Source of the DNA: an uncultured Oscillospiraceae bacterium
GTDB taxonomy: Bacteria > Bacillota > Clostridia > Oscillospirales > Acutalibacteraceae
Length of the DNA: 11,660 nt
Direction: 5' to 3'
Assembly: GCA_900548305.1 (NCBI GenBank)
Contig: URJZ01000032.1
Coordinates: 1-11,660 of the forward strand
Shown here: in pieces, positions 1 to 5,940 of the stretch
Position numbering within the stretch: position 1 is the first letter of the stretch
Layout of the letters: the number at the start of each line of letters is the position of its first letter
Notes under the pieces: model-generated
Database searches by the model: none
What the model saw: the letters and a program-made list of their open reading frames with translations, nothing else
What the model was told of the DNA's origin: nothing
Made by a program: the position numbers and the translations under genes

Positions 1-2
1 CT

Positions 3-31
3 ATCTTATCACATACCTTCCCTCTTGTCAA
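3..31 (-). promoter_or_regulatory. Sigma-A promoter for a gene left of the window, divergent from metA
   Basis: Read on the minus strand, TTGACA (26-31) is followed by a 17-base spacer and TAAGAT (3-8). A TG dinucleotide one base upstream of the -10 makes it an extended -10. The -35 and the spacing are consensus. It would start transcription just beyond the left edge, so a gene divergent from metA is expected there. Confidence 0.7.
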
Positions 32-66
32 CACCTTTTTTAAATTATTTTTTATTTTTCTCTTTC

Positions 67-95
67 TTGAAGTATACTATGTTTTTTGATATACT
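67..95 (+). promoter_or_regulatory. Sigma-A promoter of metA
   Basis: TTGAAG (67-72), a 17-base spacer and TATACT (90-95) match the sigma-A consensus. The expected start near 102 gives a 5' untranslated leader of about 70 nt, too short for a SAM-I riboswitch or T-box, and I see neither motif. The -10 overlaps a 12-bp palindrome. A second TATAAT at 140-145 has only poor -35 candidates. Confidence 0.6.
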
Positions 96-103
96 ATATA
101 GTA
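92..103. repeat. 12-bp perfect palindrome over the metA -10; possible operator
   Basis: TACTATATAGTA is its own reverse complement and overlaps the -10 box of the metA promoter. The heptamer ATACTAT occurs three times in this region, at 74-80, 91-97 and 136-142, the first two copies 17 bp apart. A smaller palindrome, AGTATACT, lies at 71-78. The placement fits a repressor site, but the region is very AT-rich and no regulator is known, so the role is inferred. Confidence 0.35.
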
Positions 104-174
104 CCTTTATAAGCAACTTATTTCACTAGAAATAGATACTATAATATATATACCGTTGTAAGGAGAGAGTCATA

Positions 175-1119
175 ATGCCTATACAAATTCCGTCTTCTTT
201 ACCTGCCATGGATGTTTTAGAATCGGAAAATATATTTGTTATGACACAGGAACGTGCCATACATCAGGACATACGTCCTTTAAAAATTGTTATTTTAAAC
301 CTTATGCCTACCAAAATAGAAACCGAAACTCAATTGTTGCGTTTATTAGGTAACAGCCCCCTACAAATCACTGTAGATTTTTTGCAAACAGCAACTCATG
401 TGTCTAAAAATACTCCTGCATCTCATTTAAATACTTTTTATAAAACATTTGATGATATTAAAAACGAAAAATATGACGGAATGATTATAACCGGGGCTCC
501 TGTTGAGTTAATGCCTTTTGAAGAAGTAGATTACTGGGATGAGCTATGTGCAATTATGGATTGGAGTCGTACCAATGTATACTCCTCAATGCACATTTGT
601 TGGAGCGCACAAGCCGGATTATACTATCATTATGGAATTCCCAAATATGTATTGGATACAAAGCTATCCGGAATCTATAAACATAAAATATTAAATCCGC
701 TTCACCCATTGATGCGTGGATTTGACGATAGATTTTATGCGCCACACTCGCGCCATACTACTATCTTGCGTGAAGATGTAGACAAACATGACGATTTGCT
801 TACACTTTCCATTTCTAGTGATGCCGGTATTTACATTGTGGCCGAAAAAAGCGGACGTCAATTTTTTGTAACAGGACATGCAGAATACGATAGAGATACT
901 TTAGCTAATGAATATTATCGCGATGAAGTACGCGGATTAAATCCCGAACTGCCGGAAAACTACTTTCCTGACAATGACAGACGAGCTGTCCCGCATTTTA
1001 TGTGGAGAAGTCATGCAAATCTTTTATTTCAAAACTGGTTAAATTATTACGTATATCAACAAACACCATTCGATTTAAAAGATTTAATCACACTAGAAAC
1101 ACCTCAGAAAAAATCTTAA
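175..1119 (+). CDS. metA: Homoserine O-acetyltransferase, MetA type
   Basis: Acylates the hydroxyl of L-homoserine in the cytoplasm, the first committed step of methionine synthesis. The 314 residues match the HTS/MetA family (E. coli about 309). E. coli numbering carries over exactly: the acyl-accepting cysteine is Cys142 in HICWSAQAGLYYHYG, and the catalytic His235 and Glu237 are in TGHAEYD. Residue 111 is glutamate (GAPVELM), the residue reported to specify acetyl-CoA in Bacillus MetA, whereas succinyl-CoA enzymes such as E. coli's have glycine there. The name metA is therefore kept, but the product is predicted to be O-acetylhomoserine. The start is fixed by AAGGAGAG at 160-167, eight bases before ATG. 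The gene stands alone, has its own promoter, and converges on the metQNI importer operon. Confidence 0.96.
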   Translation: MPIQIPSSLPAMDVLESENIFVMTQERAIHQDIRPLKIVILNLMPTKIETETQLLRLLGNSPLQITVDFLQTATHVSKNTPASHLNTFYKTFDDIKNEKYDGMIITGAPVELMPFEEVDYWDELCAIMDWSRTNVYSSMHICWSAQAGLYYHYGIPKYVLDTKLSGIYKHKILNPLHPLMRGFDDRFYAPHSRHTTILREDVDKHDDLLTLSISSDAGIYIVAEKSGRQFFVTGHAEYDRDTLANEYYRDEVRGLNPELPENYFPDNDRRAVPHFMWRSHANLLFQNWLNYYVYQQTPFDLKDLITLETPQKKS

Positions 1120-1145
1120 TTATATAATGTTTAATAAAAATTATA

Positions 1146-1191
1146 AAAACACAGACTGCTAGACAATATTGTCAGATGCAGTCTGTGTTTT
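1146..1191. terminator. Bidirectional intrinsic terminator shared by metA and metQNI
   Basis: AAAACACAGACTGC (1146-1159) pairs perfectly with GCAGTCTGTGTTTT (1178-1191). Inside the loop lies a second perfect palindrome, GACAATATTGTC (1162-1173), so the whole element can form one long stacked hairpin. The plus strand continues with TCTTTTT. The minus strand continues with a T-rich run beyond 1145. It lies between the stops of metA (1119) and metI (1218) and can end both convergent transcripts. Confidence 0.9.
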
Positions 1192-1217
1192 CTTTTTACG
1201 ATATGCAAAGATATTAA

Positions 1218-1931
1218 TTATTTTCTATGTTTTAAACGCCTGTCACTTCTAACAGAAACTCGGGTTCCTACAGTTTGGAATACTTGTACCAAAATAATTA
1301 AACAAATAACAGCAAATCCCATAACTAGGTATTGGTATCTATAGTAACCGTAATTAATAGCAATTTTACCCAATCCACCGCCGCCGATAATACCACTCAT
1401 AGCAGAATATCCTAATACCGTAGTAATGGTGAGCGTTGCATTTGAAATGAGAGAAGGAACACTTTCCGGAATCATCACTTTTACAATGATCTGCATTGGT
1501 GACGCGCCCATACTCTGAGCTGTTTCAATGATATTAGGATTTACTTCACGTAAACTGCTTTCTACCAAACGTGCCACAAAAGGGAATGCCGCAATTACAA
1601 GCGGTACAATGGATGCGGGAGTGCCTACTACAGTACCCATAACCAGTCTGGTAAAAGGAAAAACCAAAATCATCAAAATCAAAAACGGAATGGAACGCAG
1701 CAAATTAATGATAATATTTAAAATATGCAATATCCATTTTGGAATGCGTAATACTCTACCCTTTTCTCCTGCTACAAGCAATACACCTAAGGGTAGTCCT
1801 ATTACAATAGCAAAAAAAGTTGCGATTACTGTAACATAAATAGTTTCCCAAATGGCAAGGGGAAATTCTGTCTTTAAAATGTCCAGCGCAGTTTGCACTG
1901 TTTCGGATGCAAAAAACTCACCCATGGTCAC
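1218..1931 (-). CDS. metI: Methionine ABC transporter permease MetI
   Basis: The membrane subunit of the methionine importer; two copies form the channel and MetN docks on them. The 237 residues show about five hydrophobic segments (roughly 28-53, 68-93, 104-123, 163-187 and 201-222). A BPD_transp_1 coupling helix lies at about 135-155, with the pattern IIETAQSMGASPMQII leading to IPESVP (the EAA loop). The start is uncertain. GTG at 1931 has a GAGG six bases upstream, while ATG at 1925 would be 12 bases away; I prefer GTG. In both cases the gene starts inside the end of metN (14- or 8-base overlap), implying translational coupling. It is the last gene of metQ-metN-metI. Confidence 0.94.
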   Translation of the reverse strand: MTMGEFFASETVQTALDILKTEFPLAIWETIYVTVIATFFAIVIGLPLGVLLVAGEKGRVLRIPKWILHILNIIINLLRSIPFLILMILVFPFTRLVMGTVVGTPASIVPLVIAAFPFVARLVESSLREVNPNIIETAQSMGASPMQIIVKVMIPESVPSLISNATLTITTVLGYSAMSGIIGGGGLGKIAINYGYYRYQYLVMGFAVICLIILVQVFQTVGTRVSVRSDRRLKHRK

Positions 1932-2931
1932 GTGTCACCTCTTCTACATGAATGTCCGGAATCCGTCGTAAATAAGCAACGGCTTTTTCCATTTGTTCCT
2001 TTCCCCCTGAAATTCCCAGTAACATATTTCCGTACGCTTTGTCACCAAGACTGCGGGTAGAAGCAAACAAAATACTTGCCATGATATTTTCTTCCATAGC
2101 CATTTTTGCAATTAATGGTGTTTGTGTAGCGCTGGCCCCATTAAATACAACGCGAATTAAATGTTCTTCTCTTTCTGTTTCAATGGCTTGTTGATATCCT
2201 TCCGGATACACTAGCTGTTTCGCTTCCTGCGACTTAGGTGAAGCAAATACTTCACTGACCGCGCCCTCTTCCACAACAGTGCCATGATTTAAAATTGCAA
2301 CTCTGGTACAAATTTGTTCTACCACACTCATTTGATGGGTAATGATAATCACAGTTAAGCCCAGTTTATCATGAATATCTTTGATAAGAGATAAAATAGA
2401 TTGCGTTGTTTGGGGATCTAATGCACTGGTTGCTTCATCGCATAATAAAATCTTAGGATGTGTTGCAAGAGCACGTGCGATAGCGACCCTTTGTTGTTGT
2501 CCGCCGGAAAGCTGAGCAGGATAGCTCTTTAACTTTTCTCCCAGACCAACCAATTCAAGCAATTCGGTTGCACGTTCAATCGCTTCCTTCTTTTTATAGC
2601 CTGCAAGTTCCAAAGGAAAACAAACATTTTTTAAACAATTTCTCTGCATTAACAGATTAAATCCTTGAAATATCATGGTGATATTTCGGCGTTCTTCTCT
2701 TAACTGAGCTTGTGTCAAGCTCCCCAAATCCTTACCGTCAATGATTACTTTCCCGCTTGTGGGTCTCTCCAACATATTAATACAGCGCACCAGGGTACTT
2801 TTGCCTGCACCGCTCATACCAATAATGCCGTAGATTTCTCCGTCTGGTATCGTCAAAGAAATATCTTTTAATGCTTCTACAGTACCTCCCGAAACAGGAA
2901 ATGTTTTTGAAAGATTTTGTATTTCTATCAT
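1918..2931 (-). CDS. metN: Methionine ABC transporter ATP-binding protein MetN
   Basis: The ATPase of the methionine importer. In order, the 337-residue protein has Walker A GMSGAGKST (38-46), Q-loop Gln89 (IFQGFNLL), signature LSGGQQQR (141-148), Walker B ILLCDE (161-166) and switch His199 (ITHQM). A C-terminal NIL domain at about 265-337 binds methionine and inhibits transport when the cell is replete, by analogy with E. coli MetN. I chose ATG 2931 because AGGAG (2940-2944) lies eight bases upstream and MIEIQNLSKTF is the usual family N-terminus. An in-frame extension to 2967 would run through a stem-loop and has no ribosome binding site. It overlaps metI downstream and follows metQ. Confidence 0.96.
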   Translation of the reverse strand: MIEIQNLSKTFPVSGGTVEALKDISLTIPDGEIYGIIGMSGAGKSTLVRCINMLERPTSGKVIIDGKDLGSLTQAQLREERRNITMIFQGFNLLMQRNCLKNVCFPLELAGYKKKEAIERATELLELVGLGEKLKSYPAQLSGGQQQRVAIARALATHPKILLCDEATSALDPQTTQSILSLIKDIHDKLGLTVIIITHQMSVVEQICTRVAILNHGTVVEEGAVSEVFASPKSQEAKQLVYPEGYQQAIETEREEHLIRVVFNGASATQTPLIAKMAMEENIMASILFASTRSLGDKAYGNMLLGISGGKEQMEKAVAYLRRIPDIHVEEVTRDHG

Positions 2932-2947
2932 AAAATGGTCTCCTAAC

Positions 2948-2988
2948 ACAAATAATGCCGACTGCAAAATGCAGGCAGCGTTATTTGT
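2948..2988 (-). other. Intercistronic stem-loop between metQ and metN
   Basis: On the minus strand, 19 bases can pair with 19 across a TTT loop, with two mismatches and one G-U pair. The outer eight pairs are ACAAATAA with TTATTTGT. No U-tract follows; instead the hairpin ends three bases before the metN Shine-Dalgarno (2940-2944). It is thus better read as an mRNA-stabilising or translation-tuning element than as a terminator. A binding protein needed in excess over its ATPase is a common reason for such elements. The structure is seen; the role is inferred. Confidence 0.6.
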
Positions 2989-3006
2989 TATATGATAATT
3001 TTCAAA

Positions 3007-3855
3007 TTATTGTTGCAGTACATCCAGAGATGATTGTTTTCCTCCATAAAGCCCCATTGGCTCAACATGAATTGCATTCACGGATACAAGATTTGTATGG
3101 TTCTCTTTATTAAAATCTTCAAGGTAAGGTAGATGTTGGAAATAGTTTGCGTCAATTTCTCCGCTTTCTACCAAATAATTCGGCTGCACATAATCAGTAA
3201 ATTCTTTAATATCCAATGTAATGTTTTTTTCTGCTAAAATCTCTTTAGCTACTGCTAAAATTTCAGCATGGGGTGTAGGAGATGCTGCAATAGAAATGGT
3301 AGTGCCTGCAAGCGCATCATAATTTACAGAATCATCAAATCCATTCCCCGGATTCTGTACTACGCTGATAATAGAACCTTGATACTTTTCGGTAATAAAG
3401 TCAGCTACTTTTTGACTTTCCAAAGCTGCTTTTAGCGCTTTGATCGCATCTGTATTTTCATTACCGGATTTTACAGCAAGAATGTTGCCGTAAGCTGAAG
3501 AGGAATTCTCTACAACCAAAGAATCCTGTACAGGATTTAATTTCGCTGAAATTGCATAATTAGAGTTAATAACAGCGTAGTCCACATCCTGTAATACATT
3601 TGGTACCTGTGCTGCTTCTACTTCTCTAAATTGAATATTTTTAGGATTCTCAGCAATATCACGTACGGTAGCAGTAATACCTGCCCCCTCTTTTAATGTA
3701 ATATAACCTTTTTCTTGCAAAAGTAATAATGCACGAGCTTCGTTCGTTGCATCATTTGGCACAGCAACAGTAATAGAGTTACCTCCACCTGAACAACCTA
3801 CTAAAGTTACCAATGCTATAATGGTAGTAAGCACAATAGCAAAAATTTTCTTCAT
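3007..3855 (-). CDS. metQ: Methionine-binding lipoprotein MetQ, circularly permuted
   Basis: The extracellular lipid-anchored receptor that delivers methionine to MetNI. The 282-residue product has a signal peptide with lipobox LVGC (Cys21). Its order is unusual. Residues 26-165 match the canonical second half of the MetQ/NlpA fold (VAVPNDATNEARALLLL, DIAENPKN, EAAQVP, DYAVINSNYA, then FITEKYQGS, the normal C-terminal end). A linker at about 166-184 follows. Residues 185-282 match the canonical first half (TTISIAASPTPHAEIL, EFTDYVQPN, DANYFQHLPYL, VHVEP-type strand, MGLY, SLDVL). In E. coli MetQ the segment ending SLDEL directly precedes VAVPNDPTN; here those ends are the two termini. ATG 3855 follows AAAGG by nine bases; upstream TTG or GTG starts would only lengthen the N-terminus before the signal peptide. 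The frame is open and the neighbours are metN and metI. Confidence 0.93.
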   Translation of the reverse strand: MKKIFAIVLTTIIALVTLVGCSGGGNSITVAVPNDATNEARALLLLQEKGYITLKEGAGITATVRDIAENPKNIQFREVEAAQVPNVLQDVDYAVINSNYAISAKLNPVQDSLVVENSSSAYGNILAVKSGNENTDAIKALKAALESQKVADFITEKYQGSIISVVQNPGNGFDDSVNYDALAGTTISIAASPTPHAEILAVAKEILAEKNITLDIKEFTDYVQPNYLVESGEIDANYFQHLPYLEDFNKENHTNLVSVNAIHVEPMGLYGGKQSSLDVLQQ

Positions 3856-3986
3856 TTTCTTCAACCTTTCTCTCTTTAAATCTATCACAAACAGAAAACA
3901 TATTCGAGTAATAAAGTATTATATAATTCTTGGACATTTCCGCTTTATTTTCTGCAATCAGTCTCTTTGCTGTTTTACTTGTGCTT

Positions 3987-4015
3987 ATTATATACTAAAA
4001 ATAATAAGTTGTCTA
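3987..4015 (-). promoter_or_regulatory. Sigma-A promoter of the metQ-metN-metI operon
   Basis: Minus strand TAGACA (4010-4015), a 17-base spacer and TATAAT (3987-3992) form a near-consensus promoter. Transcription from about 3980 gives a leader of about 125 nt. In it, AATAAAG (3910-3916) can pair with CTTTATT (3943-3949), and ATTATATAAT (3918-3927) is a perfect palindrome. I see no S-box, SAM-II-like or T-box conserved sequence. Confidence 0.7.
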
Positions 4016-4239
4016 ATACTTGATTAATATAACTAGTCATAGTTTTATCCTATAATAAAATCATAAAATATAGCAGTATAAGATTCATAGAAACGGATAC
4101 CTGACTGCCAAACATTTTACTATCATAGATAACAAACGATTTTGCAAATTGCACAACAATCAATCAGGACGCAACACTTTGACAGTTTATAACGAAACGT
4201 TAGTTATCATTTTTATAAAACACAATTATTTGTCAAAGA
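4016..4239. other. Intergenic region between sigF and the metQ promoter, no gene seen
   Basis: AT-rich DNA with no supported gene. It holds an imperfect inverted repeat, GATAACAAACG (4128-4138) and CGTTAGTTATC (4198-4208), matching at 10 of 11 positions across 59 bp, and an odd palindrome TGCAAATTGCA (4143-4153). TTGACA boxes occur on both strands (4179-4184 plus, 4231-4236 minus) but neither has a convincing -10. Short open frames here lack ribosome binding sites. Confidence 0.5.
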
Positions 4240-4268
4240 AAAAATCTCTGCTACATGCAGAGATTTTT
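4240..4268 (-). terminator. Intrinsic terminator of the spoIIA operon
   Basis: Minus strand AAAAATCTCTGC, a five-base loop and GCAGAGATTTTT form a 12-bp perfect stem, followed by TCTTT on the minus strand. It begins five bases after the sigF stop codon, so it closes spoIIAA-spoIIAB-sigF. Confidence 0.92.
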
Positions 4269-4272
4269 GTTA

Positions 4273-4932
4273 CTATGTATCACTCAACTTGGTACGCAGT
4301 TTATTCAAAATTACCTTTTCTCGTCGTGATACTTGTACTTGAGTCATTCCCAGAAACTGAGCAGTTTGTGTTTGCGTTTGATTTTTAAAATAGCGGAATA
4401 AAATAATTTTTTTATCTCTCGGCTCTAATGTTCCGACCACTTGTTGAAGTGACAGCAACTCTGCAATTTTTTCGTCCTCTGCTTCCACCGCAACATCAAT
4501 CTGTCCCCCACCTTCCTCATCATCACCTGTAAGAGAAATGGGACGCTGGGCAGCGCCTACTGCTTGTGCGGCAGCGGCAGGTTCCACCTCCAATATTTTA
4601 GCCAGTTCTTGTACTGTGGGAACTCTGCCTTCCTTTGCAGTAAAATCTGCCGTAGCTTTTGTCGCTTTTAAAGACAACTCCTTTAAAGCACGTCCTACTT
4701 TTACCGCACCGCCGTCTCTGAACAAGCGTTTCATTTCTCCCAATATGACAGGAACCGCATAAGTAGAAAATTTTACTCCTCTATCATCATCAAATCCGTC
4801 AACCGCTTTTACCAAACCCAAACATCCCGCCTGGAACAGGTCATCATACTCAATTCCGCGCGACTTAAATCGTTTGGTGCAGGCATGGACCAAACCAATA
4901 TTATCGCTGATTTTTTGTTCGCGATTATCCAT
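4273..4932 (-). CDS. sigF: Forespore RNA polymerase sigma-F factor
   Basis: The sigma factor that starts the forespore programme, held inactive by SpoIIAB until released by SpoIIAA. The 219-residue protein has region 2 with EYDDLFQAGCLGLVKAVDGFD (core and -10 contacts) and FSTYAVPVILGEMKRLFRD at about 29-72. Region 3 is at about 78-160 and the region 4 helix-turn-helix at 168-210 (LEPRDKKIILFRYF, then LGMTQVQVSRREK). It is somewhat shorter than B. subtilis SigF (about 255 residues). SRREK replaces the common SRLEK of sigma-F/sigma-G proteins, and VKVGR replaces VKVSR. ATG 4932 overlaps the spoIIAB stop by eight bases and has AAAGGG just upstream; a longer frame to 4959 has no support. The identity rests strongly on the operon context. 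Confidence 0.93.
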   Translation of the reverse strand: MDNREQKISDNIGLVHACTKRFKSRGIEYDDLFQAGCLGLVKAVDGFDDDRGVKFSTYAVPVILGEMKRLFRDGGAVKVGRALKELSLKATKATADFTAKEGRVPTVQELAKILEVEPAAAAQAVGAAQRPISLTGDDEEGGGQIDVAVEAEDEKIAELLSLQQVVGTLEPRDKKIILFRYFKNQTQTQTAQFLGMTQVQVSRREKVILNKLRTKLSDT

Positions 4933-5380
4933 TGGCACCCTTTGTCTGTTTGCGTTCAATCTCTTTTTGTAATACTACAACGGTTCCTTTGCCCACTTTG
5001 GAAGTCACTTTCATTTGGTCCATGAAATTTTCCATTACCATAAAGCCAAGACCAGCGCGTTCTTCTCCCCCTGTTGAGTAAAGCGGTTCTTTTGCTTTCT
5101 CAATATCTTCTATGCCACATCCCTTATCACGAATGCGTATTACTACTTTTCCGTTTTCAAAAATTTTTACACTTATGTATATCATACCAATGACATCACG
5201 GTAAGCGTGAATAATACAGTTAGTAACTGCTTCCGAAACTGCTGTTTTGATATCTGATATTTCTCCTACGGTTGGATCCAGCTGTGCTGCGAAGGCAGCT
5301 ACCGTTGCACGGGCAAATCCTTCATTTGCAGAGCAGCTCAAAAAAGATAAACTCATTTCATTCATTGGCTTCATCATCAT
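4925..5380 (-). CDS. spoIIAB: Anti-sigma-F factor and serine kinase SpoIIAB
   Basis: Binds and inactivates sigma-F in the ATP form and phosphorylates SpoIIAA. The 151-residue protein is a GHKL-fold kinase. The N-box is EAVTNCIIHAY (50-60), the G1 box DKGCG (85-89) and the ATP-lid/G2 region GGEERAGLGF (104-113), with a final KGTVV strand near 131. Its N-terminal part, NEMSLSF through NEGFARATVAAFAAQLDP, closely follows B. subtilis SpoIIAB, including the arginine of FAR. The start has in-frame choices at 5380, 5377, 5374 and 5365. I use 5380 because AAAGGGGG ends six bases before it. This gives a 23-base overlap with spoIIAA, fitting coupled synthesis of partner proteins. Confidence 0.96.
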   Translation of the reverse strand: MMMKPMNEMSLSFLSCSANEGFARATVAAFAAQLDPTVGEISDIKTAVSEAVTNCIIHAYRDVIGMIYISVKIFENGKVVIRIRDKGCGIEDIEKAKEPLYSTGGEERAGLGFMVMENFMDQMKVTSKVGKGTVVVLQKEIERKQTKGANG

Positions 5381-5705
5381 TTGTTTCCCCCTTTTCTATT
5401 TTCGCCAATTTCCCTACACCCGACAGAGATACAATTTGTTCCATTTTTGGAGACAAGTGCGAAACCACCAGTTCTCCACCCAGGCTTTCCATCAATTTAT
5501 ATCTACCTATGATAAGACCGATGCCGGCGCTGTCCATAAATCCGACATGTTCAAAACTTAGAATTAACTTTCTCGGTTTTGATTGATTGACAGTAAAATC
5601 AATTTCCTCCCGCATTCCTTGGGCTGTATGATGATCTATCTCTCCGCTTAATACCGCAGTTAATACATCATCTTGTAAAATCAGCCTTACTGTTCCGTTA
5701 TCCAT
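5358..5705 (-). CDS. spoIIAA: Anti-sigma-F factor antagonist SpoIIAA
   Basis: A STAS-domain switch protein that displaces sigma-F from SpoIIAB when unphosphorylated. At 115 residues it is near the B. subtilis length (117). It has the early motif GEIDHHTAQ (21-29) and the phospho-site loop FMDSAGIGLIIGRYK. Ser59 corresponds to the serine SpoIIAB phosphorylates in B. subtilis (Ser58 of DSSG). The second serine of that motif is alanine here, which leaves the accepted phospho-site intact. ATG 5705 has AAGGAGG seven bases upstream. An in-frame extension to 5771 has no ribosome binding site and is rejected. It is the first gene of the operon. Confidence 0.96.
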   Translation of the reverse strand: MDNGTVRLILQDDVLTAVLSGEIDHHTAQGMREEIDFTVNQSKPRKLILSFEHVGFMDSAGIGLIIGRYKLMESLGGELVVSHLSPKMEQIVSLSGVGKLAKIEKGETNDDEANE

Positions 5706-5783
5706 GCATATCCTCCTTTTTATTGCAAAACGGTTGTTTGCACAACAAAATGCCGCTTTATTTTGATACATGAATGTTTTGTT

Positions 5784-5811
5784 TTACAAAGAGTGTAATG
5801 ATTCCTCCTTT
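5784..5811 (-). promoter_or_regulatory. Possible sigma-H promoter of the spoIIA operon
   Basis: spoIIA operons are normally read by sigma-H RNA polymerase with Spo0A. On the minus strand AAAGGAGGA (5803-5811) fits the sigma-H -35 pattern RWAGGAxxT at eight of nine positions. Fourteen bases later, TGTAA (5784-5788) fits the -10 pattern HGAAT at only three of five. The start would be near 5776. The same -35 bases also look like a Shine-Dalgarno. No good sigma-A promoter or clear Spo0A box was found between the folC terminator and spoIIAA. Confidence 0.3.
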
Positions 5812-5861
5812 TATATTTGATGGCTTGTCCTTTTTCTCTTCTGCAGGCTCTATATTTGTAT

Positions 5862-5902
5862 AAAAAAAGACCCTTTATCGCTATGTATAACGATAAAGGA
5901 TC
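5862..5902 (-). terminator. Intrinsic terminator after folC
   Basis: Minus strand CCTTTATCG (5891-5899) pairs with CGATAAAGG (5872-5880) across a ten-base loop that can itself pair partly. The arms extend past one C-A mismatch to 5869 and 5902. Seven Ts (minus strand, 5862-5868) follow. It isolates the spoIIA operon from valS-folC transcription. Confidence 0.92.
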
Positions 5903-5940
5903 AAACATGAGAAAAGACTCGAAATGTGCGAATTTCATCA

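Noticed and set aside
3007..3855. MetQ read as a frameshifted pseudogene or as two fused fragments of different genes
   Set aside because: One uninterrupted frame covers signal peptide, both halves and linker. Together the halves add up to exactly one complete MetQ with no duplicated segment, and the gene has a promoter, ribosome binding site and partner genes.
3821..4027. Plus-strand open frame antisense to the metQ 5' end and its promoter
   Set aside because: It covers the complement of the signal peptide and promoter, without a ribosome binding site; the strong hydrophobicity comes from the complementary AT-rich sequence.
4195..4236. TTGACA boxes on both strands after the sigF terminator as promoters
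   Set aside because: At 16-18 base spacing neither has a -10 matching more than about half of TATAAT, and no gene follows on the plus strand.
4149..4388. Plus-strand open frame overlapping the 3' end of sigF
   Set aside because: It runs through the sigF terminator and antisense to sigF, has no ribosome binding site and resembles no protein family.
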